NCBI GenBank assembly: GCA_003342815.1
Contig: PTEX01000024.1
Coordinates: forward strand, 4,849,517-4,913,516
Direction of reading: 5' to 3'
DNA: 64,000 nt
From: Eudromia elegans
Taxonomy: Eukaryota; Chordata; Aves; Tinamiformes; Tinamidae
The notes under the pieces: generated by a model
Told to the model about the DNA's origin: nothing
Database searches by the model: none
The model's input: only the letters and a program-made list of their open reading frames with translations
Shown here: in pieces, positions 25,246 to 35,632 of the stretch
Layout: each line of letters begins with the position of its first letter
Numbering within the stretch: position 1 is the stretch's first letter
Program-made: the position numbers and the translations under genes

Positions 25246-26099
25246 ATTGCACAAACATTGCTCTGTGGCTATCAGTATCTACACATTCATACAAGCAGTG
25301 CTTAAACACACTTAACACACAGCTCTTACAGTGTGCTTTCCTCTGTTTTCCCAACAAGTTTTCATATTTCACCTCAGTTCACCAAAACTCCAACAAGCCT
25401 CAGTGAGCCTCATAGCGCTGGTGGGGTTAGCTCCCCATGCAGAGAGGACCAAGCACACAGCAACCCCATTTCCATACCTTGCCTATCCTCACAGCGTTAA
25501 GCAGCCACCAGGAGAGTCTCTCCCATACATCACCCCAGAAAGATCCCCAGCCGCCTCTGCCAGGTTTATAGAGTTTGCTCAGTAGCAGGTGCAGGCGATA
25601 TTTCTTCAGCTGAAGCACTCCCACCAGCTCACTCTTCTGGGCTGGTGTTTCCCCAGCACCTCTGCACTGTATCCTGCAGCCACGTGGCCCTGGCCAAGGG
25701 CTGCCATGCTGTGGCTGCAGACTTTGACTTTTGTTAATTCAGGCCTTTTCTTTTGTTGCTATTTGCTGGCCCAGCCACAGATGGAAATTCCCTGCAGCTC
25801 ACCTGCTGAAGCCTAAACCTGGTGCTCCAGTGATCTGGAAAGGGAGAATGGTCATGGCCAGTTGCAGGAAGCCCAGGGCACTCACCTGCCAGTCTTGGAT
25901 CACGCCAAGCTAAGGGGAAGCAGAAACTCTCCTACAGTTCTCAGAAAACTGACATCTGAGAAAAAAAGTTTATTACTTTGCAATGTCATCTAGTTTTGCC
26001 TTTTTTTACTGCCTTTGTTCATGTTCTTTGAAATACAAGTAAATACCTCTTATAATTATCTCTGCGTAGGCTGTTGGGAGCTGTGGAGCGCCGGTGAGG
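25246..26099. other. Non-coding DNA, no gene seen
   Basis: Plain single-copy sequence. On the minus strand a 70-bp segment (25886-25955) has a pyrimidine-tract acceptor and a consensus donor, but all three frames are stopped. At most it could be a non-coding RNA exon, and it is not called. Confidence 0.4.
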
Positions 26100-26260
26100 A
26101 CGGAGGGGTTCATCTAACCGTGCCACTGCGCAGCCGAGCAGCCTTGGGCGACCCAGCGCAGCCTTGCAAAGCTGCCTCTGATTTCCTGATTGTAAAACGA
26201 GGATTGTAATAATACTGCTGTGGGTCTATGATGCTTAATTAACATTTGGGAAGATTTCTG
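26100..26260 (+). mobile_element. MIR (CORE-SINE) copy, best in window
   Basis: CAGCCTTGGGCGACCCAGCG, then GATTTCCTGATTGTAAAACG, AGGATTGTAATAATACTGC and TGATGCTTAATTAACATTTG follow the MIR consensus order of CCTTGGGCAAGTCACTTA, CAGTTTCCTCATCTGTAAAA, TGGGGATAATAATA and GAGGATTAAATGAG through to the 3' segment. Upstream CCGTGCCACTG fits the CTCTGCCACT word of the core. The element spans core to tail and is diverged but colinear. The 3' part around TTAATTAACATTTGGGAAG is AT-rich and lies directly before a conserved-looking block, so exaptation is possible. Confidence 0.7.
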
Positions 26261-26470
26261 CACGGTATATGCCCTGTCAGAATGCCAATGCCTTTGCCAC
26301 GCTGCTTACACGATAAGGAAATGACAGCAGTTAGGCTGCGGCTGTGCTGAGCAGCCGGCTCCGCGCTGATCGGTGCACGCTGGTGCCACGTATGCTCCTC
26401 TCTGCCTTTTCATGCCCATCTGCTGTCCATTGACTAATGTTAAAACCGTAAAACTGGTAACGCAAAGACA

Positions 26471-26487
26471 TTTTTTTTTTTTTTTTT
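26471..26487. repeat. T17 homopolymer
   Basis: Uninterrupted run of 17 T. No retroposon body was recognised on either side. Confidence 0.9.
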
Positions 26488-26579
26488 GCTCTGGACCATT
26501 GTATCACCCAGCAGTGCAGGAACCTGCTCCATGGCTCCGAGGCATCTCAGGAGTACAAATATTAGCAATATAAACTGCT

Positions 26580-26940
26580 GCTCTGCTTGGTGGCACGCGT
26601 TTAGTCTGCGCGTGTTTCATCCTCATTGACAGCTTAATCACCTTTATGTCTGCTGCTTATCTTGGAAGATTTTCTCTGATTGCATTTGCTTCCACTGTGA
26701 CAATATCTACACACTGGTAATTAACCACCTGGTGGACATGGTTACGAGTCGCAGTAAATATTTGCTGTATCAGAGAATAATCATGGCAGTGCCACTTGAC
26801 CTTAGGGGTTTCACATCTTTTCATGTGTTTTTATTCCCCTCTTCTCTTCTTTTTTTAATTATTAAGTATCTGTTAGCTGTCTCGCTGCAAATGCAAACAG
26901 ACGTTTCACATCTTACAGCTCAAGGACCCATTCTGCAAAC
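26580..26940. promoter_or_regulatory. Candidate conserved non-coding element
   Basis: An AT-balanced, low-repeat block with dense factor-like words: CATTGACAGC, TTAATCACC, GGTAATTAACC directly followed by the palindromic E-box CCACCTGGTGG (26725-26735), and GAATAATCATGG. CACCTG is the core bound by ZEB/SNAI and some bHLH factors (family knowledge). Text complexity and motif packing resemble vertebrate enhancers. Conservation itself cannot be seen from one sequence. Confidence 0.35.
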
Positions 26941-28699
26941 CTAAAATAACAAAACTTCAGGCACTGATGTTTCTATCAAATGAAAAGTCCATCTACTCCT
27001 TTCAGACCCGTACAAAAGATGAAAAAATAAAGGTTAGCCTGGGGGAGCTCAGTCTCCAAAACCACTGAGTCCTTGGAGACTACCAGCAATATTAGTAATT
27101 ACTGCTCAAAGCAAAGCTGAGTTGGCATGGAGACCACCAAGAGTTGGGACTTTAAGAGGTCAGCTCTTATTGAGCCATGTGTATTAAGTGCTGTATTAAG
27201 CACCTACTGAACCCCAGGAAAAGAAAATATAATCACAGAATTATTTCTAAATGGCCTTTTTAGTTTTTCTGTAAATCAAGAAAAGGGGGTCATGAATAGA
27301 AAGGACAAAAATCAGCATGGGGAAACATTTACCTCAGCCTCTCTGGATCCCATTAATCACTCTTTCTGCAGAGACTTCTACAAAAGCCATTAAAATTTAA
27401 GGTAGTAGAAATTGCTGCAACAGACGCAGTTACTGCCGCTGTTACTACTCTTAATTAAGGTCTGAGTGCAGTTAAACTTTTAAATGTGATAAGGCCCAGA
27501 GGTGAGCTAGTTTGCCAGATCAAGAAAGAAAACACTGTCAGCCCGAATCAGGGAGAGGATCCCGGAGAGCAGAACAAAAGGGGCTTAAGGGCAACACGAT
27601 TTACTATCAAACACCTACTCAGGACCCGAAAGCTTCTCTTAACAAGTGAAACCAAAGTTATGCTCTGTCCTGGGCAGTAAATTGAACACAAACACCGGTT
27701 CTGAAGAGGCTTTTCTGCTTTGGTATCCTGAGGCAGGTCTCGGTGGATCTGGGACACCTAACGCAGGGAAGCAAGCAGGTTGTTGAACAAAACCACGATG
27801 CCTCCCTCCCTTGAGAAAAGCCCCGGGCCAAGAGCTAATATGAAATGAAGAATGGGAGCTGCAGCCTTCGCCTCTGAATTTTCAGGTTGAGGAAGCCCAG
27901 GTCTGGAAAATCAGCGAGTGATTAAGGAGGTTCAGCAGCACTGCCTGGCTACAAACAACTCGGCGTAAACGCATGCTCAGAAACAGCACTGAGCATTACC
28001 CAAGAACTTAGGGTCTTATGGTATAATCCGCATTTGCTTTATGATGACACAGTGTCTTCCCCGCTGGATATTTTACCTTTCAAGCTCTAAGACAATAAAC
28101 AAGAGTCCCCTGACAAGAAATGTTTTCATTGCTGTTGTTTTAGAAACACATGGTTTCTCATTCTGTATCAGTGCAGCTTAAATCAAATGAGGTGACTTTC
28201 ACTATAAATCAGATAAGGAAAGCTCAAAACTGATACCTGCCAACTTGTTTTCCCCCTTAATGGTGCTTCTGAGGGAGATTGAAGTGCCGTTTTTTTCCCA
28301 GAAGATGATAGGGGTGGATGGCTGGTAACGCCAATACCTCCGATCACAGCATTACCGTGCTCCCCGGATGGCAATGCTGGGTGACCACGGCGCGTCCGTG
28401 CTAAGCGCCTCTCGCTCTGTGATGAATTACGCTGCATAAGGTAAAGCTGCGTGGGAAAAAAGCAGAGCAACGCATGAGAAATTAACCATTTCTGAAGCCA
28501 AAAAAAGCACACTGCAGAAAAGCGTTCTTAATAGACCCTGCAAGACTACTATACAAATGTAGGCATTGTCAAGTGGGCTTTAGTGATCAGCATGGACTCT
28601 GGGTGCCAAACTGAGGATACGGATGTTGAACAAAAACTCAGTGTTGTGATTTTGCTGTTCCCAGTTAAGGGCTTTGGATTCCCTCCTCTTCCCCTGCAG
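26941..28699. other. Non-coding DNA, no gene seen
   Basis: No gene or recognisable repeat. It contains mixed AT-rich stretches (about 27230-27480 and 28010-28200). Its last bases form a strong pyrimidine tract ending CCCCTGCAG at 28699, which is the acceptor of the next entry. Confidence 0.4.
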
Positions 28700-28786
28700 C
28701 TATGTCTCTATCTTAGGGTAAAGGAATACCTAAATGACCAACACAATCACTTCCAAGCATCTGAGCAGATGTTTGCCCAGCTGGAG
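28700..28786 (+). other. Candidate 29-codon symmetric exon (gene unknown)
   Basis: Eighty-seven bases between a strong acceptor (pyrimidine-rich, ending CTTCCCCTGCAG at 28699) and a donor GAG|GTGAGC (28787). The length is exactly 29 codons, open in phase 0, so the exon could be skipped or included without a frame change. The encoded peptide contains VKEYLNDQHNHFQASEQMF, an amphipathic, helix-like stretch. I do not recognise the family. The open frame continues on both sides, so openness is not limited to the exon, and chance remains a real explanation. A second donor-like CAG|GTAAGT lies at about 29021 without an open exon. Confidence 0.25.
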
Positions 28787-31605
28787 GTGAGCACGGGTTG
28801 TCTAAGCAGCTGTGAGTCTGCACTAGACACCTGTACTCTGCATCCGCCAATAACCAGGAACCTTGCAATAGTTCTCCGTTCAGTTGTCCATGAGGTTTTG
28901 GGAAGGACAGAAGAACAGGGAAGGGGGGAAGCTGTGGACTGAATCTCTTGGTTCAGGCCTGCTGTGCCTGAGGAGGCACCAAGCTGAGAAGCATTTGTGA
29001 GGATGCTCAAGAGCAGCAGGTAAGTGGAAATAGAGTAATTTCTTCTCTTGACCCCGATGAATCTTGAACTAACAGAATGCCTTGCATGCATCTAGACAAC
29101 TTGTTCCTCCCTGTCCACTGCCCTCATTTCCCCATGCACAGTGCATCTGTTTCTCTCCTTGAAGACACAAGTTTGCCCAGCTCCTTTATTCCCATGGCTT
29201 CTCAGGAAAACCTTGGTTCTTCTTCCGTGGTTCTTGTTTCTCCCCTATTGCAGTGACATCTGCCAAAACAGTAGTCAGGGTCAGGCCTGTGCAACTCTCC
29301 TGTTGCGTGTGGTGACTATATTGGTACCTTCCCCACCAGGTCCCAGACCAACCATATGTTACAAACCCTGCCCCAGAAGCAGGGAGACATTTCATCATGC
29401 TGACACGCTGGCGAGACATCAGGAACTGCTCAAACCAGAGCCAGTGCCAAAACAGGGAGAGACAAAAACCCAGATACCACATGCATGTGAAAACTTCAAA
29501 AGGAGGAAGGTCCAATACCTGCCTAGCCATTAGCTGTGAGAAGCAAGAGCTCGGGGGTGTATCTGAGGTGATGTGCCAGCAGGGACACATGGATGGGCAG
29601 CACAGGGCGGCTGCTGCCACACACCTACAGGACCAACCCCTCACAGTCACCCACTCGTGCCCCTCTCCTCAGATGTCCCTCTTGTACCGCACCACGCTCC
29701 AGCAGCTCCAGCACAGGTAGTGATGGTCACCTCCCGCCAGCTACCACCTTCCACTTGGAGCTCTTGCAGCCTCTTACGCAGAACATATCCAATTTTTACA
29801 AATTCCTTGTAACATCTCCTAGCATTTTGTATTCAGCTACACAAGCAGAACTATTGTCTGCACTCTCATTATCTCAGGCCTCAATTAACATAACATTGTC
29901 CCCCCGACCTTGAGAAATGAGAACACTGCTGCGGAGATCACTGTGTCAGCCTGACCACAGCACAGAGCCCTCCACGATCCCTGTGATCCCTGGGGTTCCC
30001 TGTACACCAAACACAACCCATGCCGCTCTGAGCCCTGTTTTCCACACCACGACCATCCTCAGCCCATGCTGCTTCTCCCTTTTTCAGCTCAGTGACACAA
30101 AGCCTCTGCTGTTCGTGTTTCCTACTTCACAGGAAATATTTTCTTACTGTCTCTCTTCATGATTAAAGACAGTCTTTACAAACACTACACTTTGTTGTTC
30201 TCCACCACCTCATCCTCTAGTCAGTTCTATCAAAAAGGGGATTGATGAGATTGCCAACATTTTGCAAACAGCACCTCTGAAGACGACTAGCGTGTCCAGA
30301 CAACTGGTCATTATCTTCTTTTACTTCCCATCTAATCATCTGCTTTGGTGTTTACCTCTTCTTTTAGGCAAAAGGTTATATAAAGTGGAGAAATCTTTTT
30401 TATAGCAACAAACGCACCAGATTCTTGGTCCTCATCAAGAATGCCTGAATAGCAGGATAATTTTAAAAGTGAAATTGCTTCTACCTCCTCCGGGCGCCAC
30501 CTCCGTGTAGTGCAGGGCTGACATCTCAAGAGAGGTCCCTCCTTCACGGCTAGCTCAGTGCACAACATCTGAAAGGCTATTGGCACCTGAACACCAATTG
30601 CTGAAGCGACATGCTCGCTGTTCTCCACTGCATCTGTGCACTACTCGTGGGCATTACAAGCGGTCAGCCCAGGCACCCTTGGACCAGGAACCCAGCTGTG
30701 CTTTGGGTTTCACTAAACTTCTGGAGGGAGTTTTCTGGCTCTGCCAAACTCAAGCCTTATGGAGCTCATCAGGAAAGAGAAAAAAAAGCTTTGCACAGCT
30801 CTAATTCTCATTTCAACATTTGCTTTACACCTCCAGGCTTTCTAGAAAGCAGTGTTTGTAGAGATGTTAATTTGTATAAAAAAATCCCCCCCCCCCAAAA
30901 AAAAAAAAACAAAAAATCAAAATTAAGCATATGAATTCAATTACTGAAAAACACCTTGTTACTAAGGGTTCAAATGTAACAACACTATCATTTAGAATAG
31001 CCTCATGTGGGCGTGTGCCTGCTGGGAGCTATGCGAGGAAAATAAACCACATTTCCTCTAGCAGTTTCTGAGACGCAATCAAAACCTTACAATAGGAATT
31101 TTTCAAAAGACAGGATTCTGACTCAATAATAGCTATAGATTGGATAGTCCCAAATGGCTCATGCGGAATTTTTATTCCCATCCAAAGACAGAAATAATCT
31201 TTATGTACATATGTGTGTGTATGTAATCTTCATCACTGGAGTTTCTGAGTCCCTCACAGTTGCGTTATTATATCTGTACAACTCACCAAAGACTGAAAAT
31301 TTAGAAAGAGAGGCACAGAATTGAGGCACATGTATTGACACCACCCATTTGTAATGTGGCAGCAAAGGGAAGGCAGCTGATACAGCACATATCAGTGTAC
31401 AGTGTATGCAAGTCCTCAGATTGCTCTTGGCCACGGTGCTCCCCAAAGGGCTTTGAAGGGATTAAGCAGTTGTGGTGCAAAAGGAAAGAATTTCTCCTGA
31501 AAACAACAACTGTTTAAGAGAAACAAAGCTGAAAGAAGAGAATAAATGCTCAGCACTCACAGCGGAGGAGGTTACCTGCACATTCCTGCACTGCTGCAGG
31601 TATTT
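28787..31605. other. Non-coding DNA, no gene seen
   Basis: Competing open frames of up to 154 codons (about 29140-29730) overlap in both orientations and show no motif. An 11-C run followed by 13 A lies at 30886-30909. The rest is unremarkable, with an AT-rich stretch at 30910-31210. Confidence 0.45.
30886..30909. repeat. C11-A13 homopolymer pair
   Basis: Eleven C (30886-30896) followed by thirteen A (30897-30909). It is slippage-prone and a likely site of length error in assemblies. Confidence 0.85.
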
Positions 31606-32015
31606 GGAGTTGAAACGGGAAAGAGGGCTATGTGGCAAATTTGGTTAATGATATAAGACCTGAGTGCGAAGCGTTGCAGAATGACCTCGTGGTGAATAAT
31701 GGAAAGGTAAAACGGCAGGTGACGTTCAGTGCTGACTAACGCCGTGGGGAGCACAAGCCTCACAACAGTGGGCTGTGAACGAGCCATTTCCACTCAGGAA
31801 CGACACGCTGGAGTCACTCTAGCTTTCTGAAAATATCTGCAGCGCTCATCAACAACTGGAAATGCAAATCAAACGCTGGAAATGATCAGAAAGAGAGGAA
31901 AAGAGACTGGAGAACAGCATTACCCAGGAACCCCTAGAGTGCCCACATTTGGAAACCAAGGGCTATTTTGGTCTGCGTGCTTCTAAAAGGCATGCCAGAC
32001 TTGGAACAAGGGTGA
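31606..32015 (+). mobile_element. CR1-type LINE, ORF2 fragment, plus strand
   Basis: A diverged stretch of CR1/L3-type ORF2 read in order: GGCAAATTTGGTTAATGATA, GAGTGCGAAGCGTTGCAGAA, TGACCTCGTGGTGAATAATG, CGGCAGGTGACGTTCAGTGC, ATTTCCACTCAGGAACGACA, CTGGAGTCAC, TTTCTGAAAATATCTGCAGC, then GTGCCCACATTTGGAAACC, TTTTGGTCTGCGTG and GACTTGGAACAAGGGTGAG. This is the order of the reverse-transcriptase region from the catalytic FADD-type block through the following thumb-side sequence in remembered CR1/L3 consensus. It is truncated at both ends and without a usable reading frame, so it is very old. Confidence 0.75.
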
Positions 32016-34454
32016 GTGTGACCGAGGCTGTGAAAGGGCTCCCACCTGAGGAGCCTTTTTTCCAGGGCTGAGGAATCCCAGCTCAGGTAGAGACTGCCAG
32101 GCTATAAAATCATGAATGGTCTATAGTGCAAATAAACAGAACAATTATTACGTATTGTTTTGCACAAGAAACAGGAGACATTGTCTGGAAATGACTGTCC
32201 CCTGTCTCTCCAAGTCCCTGTCTATGATTAGAGGCAATGACTTTCACCAGACTATCCAGGAGGCCTCGGGTCAGCCTGCCCCAGTCTGCACCATGCCACG
32301 GCATCAATGTATCTCTAAGATTATGCTCTGAGAATAAATCCGAAATACCCAAAACATTCCGTATCTTCCCTCTGATCCAAGCAGGGCTGCTATACTGGTC
32401 TTTTGATAAGAAGATACTTGGAGACCGTGAGCGTGTTCTCCGCCAATCTCTGCACGTTTTTCAATCAGATCTGCTCCTGGTGTCTCAGACCACCAAGGCA
32501 CATGACTCACTTCCAGAACATCAGGAAGCATGAAGCAGAAAAACATCCATAAGGGATTAAATCACAATCCTGGTGACAGGACTGACGATTACTAAGGGGG
32601 AGAAGAAAAAAGCTTGGTATTAAACACTTTTGCTAGGATGAGTATTTTGCAGCATTTATGATTCTTTGAAGACTAAGTCTGCGTTAAAAGATACTCTTGC
32701 TCAGAAGGGGATGGCCTTTGGCTGGTATTATGCGATACAGCTATGGGGCCATCTGGATTTTGCCTTCAATCATTTTCATTGATTCAGAGGCATTTTAAAA
32801 TGCTTAAGTTATTACATCAGATTAAAATTTCAGATCAATGTTGTCTTTGCAAAACTGCTCTGTCTCGAAACACGGCCGAGCAAACGCCATGCAGTGGCAG
32901 CAAGGAGCCCTGCCAGACTGACACCGGGACTGGAACTTACTTGATTTAACCAGTTATTGACAGCTTCCTCTAGAAGCTTGTTTTGTTAATTCTGCTTGCA
33001 ACCTTCACTGTCTCAGATGTCATTGATGGTACATTAAATTCTTCTACTAGTAAACGCAAAGACTGTTCCAATTATATTCTTCCTGGCAACCTATTAACTA
33101 CAGCCAGATGTTCGTACACTATTCCTGTAAGAGCAGCTCACTTGGGTCTACAGGTGCTGGCACCCAACTATTGCTCACCTTGACATGCTAAGCTCACCAG
33201 TCATGCTTGCTCTCCTCGTTTGAATTGCTCTGTGTTGCAGTCCAGCCCGGCCTTGTCCACCCCATTCCTCTTCCTCACCCCCAGGAGCTCTTACATACGG
33301 AGCAGCCAAGGCCCTCCTGCAAAACCCCATGGCATCAGTCCCTTCTCTGCAGGGCACAGCCAAGTTAACCGCTGGGAACCATCCTGCTGCACTCAAACAG
33401 CATGAGCTGCGGGCTCACACCGAGTTATCCACTTCTTACAGTAACGATGAACTTCTCCATCAGCCTCCCAGAAACAATTACTTCTCTAGGCTCATCTTGG
33501 CAGCCCAGAGATTTCCACCCTTGCACCTCTGCCCTGCCAAGCTTTAGAGCATCACAGACTCTCGGTTCAGGCCTGCTCCTCTGCTCCTGCCCACTGCTTT
33601 GCAGAAGGCACTGCCAAAGGTATAACAGCTCAATCCCCTGGTGCCTCTTTTCCAGGGCTTCTGCAGGGAACTATGCTAATTACTCCGTTACATCCTGCAG
33701 CTGGAGAGGAATCCACAATGAGGCTCAGAGAATAGGACTAAACACCGCCTAAGAAAGTGGAATTTGACTTTCAGACGAGCGATGAAGACACCACAGGACA
33801 TAATTCAGCCAAATCGCTCTGCCACAGTGGTCCTTTGCCCCACAGTAAAAGAAATGAAGATTCCGTGATACACCACAGCCTCACACTGCTGGCAAGAAAT
33901 ACAGCTCCTCCTGGCTGCAAGGAGCCATGGAGGCTGGGCTTTAAAGGCTTCCACAAAATTACATGTGGACAGGTCTAAAGCCTCGACTGGGATTATATTT
34001 TTGCTTCTGTATCTTGGGACAAAAGAGATACTCTTTTACAAAGCTGGAATATGAAGCTTTCAAGCTGCACACAGGCACTAAAGCTTTGCTGTTCCCTTAA
34101 ATACCTAACATCAAAAACTTTGAAATCAGAGGCATTATCATTTCCCCAAGCTTTCAGGGCTATTGTACGGGGGTAAATTGCTGGTTGAAGTGAAGAAAGC
34201 CAGCAAATCTCAAGCCCATTTTCAGAGATTCTTCCTCTTTTCCTGCAACCTCAGAACCGGCGCCTAGGGATTAGTATCCACAGTACCTATCACGGCAGTC
34301 TTTAAAGGGGATCGATAGAAGGAGAAACGCATAATCAATACATTGATGAGAACAGCGTGACCTTCCCACAAGAGCTGGAGGGATGAGAAAGCATTTAAAG
34401 AAAGTTTTAATAAGTTTTCATAAAACAAATTTGAAATGTGCAGAAAGTTCCCGG
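32016..34454. other. Non-coding DNA with conserved-looking block
   Basis: No gene. The block at about 32620-32850 is AT-rich, with few repeats and words such as TCATTTTCATTGATTCAG and GCTTAAGTTATTACATCAG, and looks constrained. The stretch 33170-33750 is neutral and carries short overlapping open frames with no motif. Confidence 0.45.
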
Positions 34455-34502
34455 CTATATATAGACGAGCACGGCGGAGCAGACATCAAACAGCTGCATA
34501 TG
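34455..34502. promoter_or_regulatory. MEF2 site plus tandem E-boxes
   Basis: CTATATATAG (34455-34464) fits the MEF2 consensus YTA(A/T)4TAR and is palindromic. Twenty-six bases on, CAGCTG (34491-34496) and CATATG (34497-34502) are two adjoining E-boxes, followed by GCAAAA. MEF2 and bHLH proteins are known to co-operate in muscle and neuronal enhancers. The same TATATA could be read as a TATA box, but no initiator or gene follows. Function is inferred from motifs only. Confidence 0.3.
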
Positions 34503-35530
34503 CAAAAGGCCTCTGGCCACTTTCTGGTCTGAATGCACCACGCAGCCCAGGTCCCAGCTTATTTGCAAGGCAGCCCAAGGTGAAAATACAAGATCAAGTG
34601 GGGAAAGAAAAAAAAAAAATAAAGCCCTGCTGATTCACATGCATATAACCCTCCTCAGGCGGCGCGCACGACGGGCACGGGGAGGATGGTCCAGGGGGTC
34701 CCTCTGTCCCCTCAGATAAAGGGAAGCGGAGGCAGAACGCAGCGCCCCGCCGAGCCGGAGCTGCTGCGGCAGCGGAGCAGCAGGGCTGACCCTGGTGCTA
34801 CGGAAGGCACACCATCACCGCGGCGCCCAGGGCGTCAGCAGAATAACTCCCTCCGAGAAGTACACTGCTAATTAATTCCCCACGTACTGGCCTCTCCACA
34901 TGCCACTGAGCAGCCACTGCTGCAACCAGAAATTAGCTCGAGAGCGAGCGCGACCGGGTAGTCAGAAGCCGATTCATCTTTCACCTTCCCCTCCCACCCT
35001 CAGGCCGGCGTAACGTGGAGGACACGAGTCCTAATGAGGATTAATGCCCGGCTGCAGCGGGGGAGCCTCACCTGGGCTGGGCCGCGTTTCCTCTTTGCTT
35101 GGAAAGCTGGGCTGCGTTTGGCTTCTCCCAGGTAAGGGACAAGTGGGGTGAGACACCCAGAGACGGGTGAGACGTGGGGTTATGTGGGGCAAGACGCCCC
35201 GCATGCAGAGCGAGCCCTGGCTTGAGCGAGGAGCGAGCAGAGCCCGAGCAAGGCGGCTGAGCCGTGTCCTGATGTTTCTCCTGTTGTGAGCAACGATATA
35301 ATTGCTGCCTTCACAGTCGGCATGAAAGTACCATAAAATTGTGCTGAACTGAGCCCAGGACTTGAAAACACCTAGAAACCTTTGATACAGACATGAGATG
35401 AGATGGGCTTGTACCTAGAGAACTTGGAAGGGACTTAGTGACAAGGGTTATTTTTTTTTCTTTTTGGAAGTTCCCTGGATGGTCCTCTCCAAAACAGGCA
35501 GAACCTGTTCCTACCAACCTGGGGCAGCCC
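34503..35530. other. Non-coding DNA, GC-rich patch
   Basis: No gene. The stretch 34660-35060 is GC-rich with scattered CpG. A donor-like CAGGTAAGG at about 35130 has no matching upstream exon with clear boundaries. Confidence 0.4.
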
Positions 35531-35632
35531 TGTGAGCTGCTGCAGGCAGGGACAGCCTTTCCTCTTAGGGACAAAAACGTTTTGTACCTGGCCCAGTACA
35601 ACAGGACATCTACATGACACTATAATAAAACC
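35531..35632 (+). mobile_element. L2/MIR-type 3' tail
   Basis: GTGAGCTGCTGCAGGCAGGG, ACAGCCTTTCCTCTTAGGGA, TTTTGTACCTGGCCCAGTAC and a terminal ACACTATAATAAAA match the L2-group 3' end that runs GTAAGCTCTTTGGGGCAGGG, ACTGTCTCTT, TTTGTACAGCGCCTAGCACA and ends in a short AT repeat (recalled consensus). It is an ancient fragment of only about 100 bp. Confidence 0.55.

Noticed and set aside
25886-25955. Minus-strand 70-bp segment with good acceptor and CAG|GTGAGT donor
   Set aside because: All three frames are stopped. There is no other evidence of a transcript, and such pairs are expected by chance in 64 kb.
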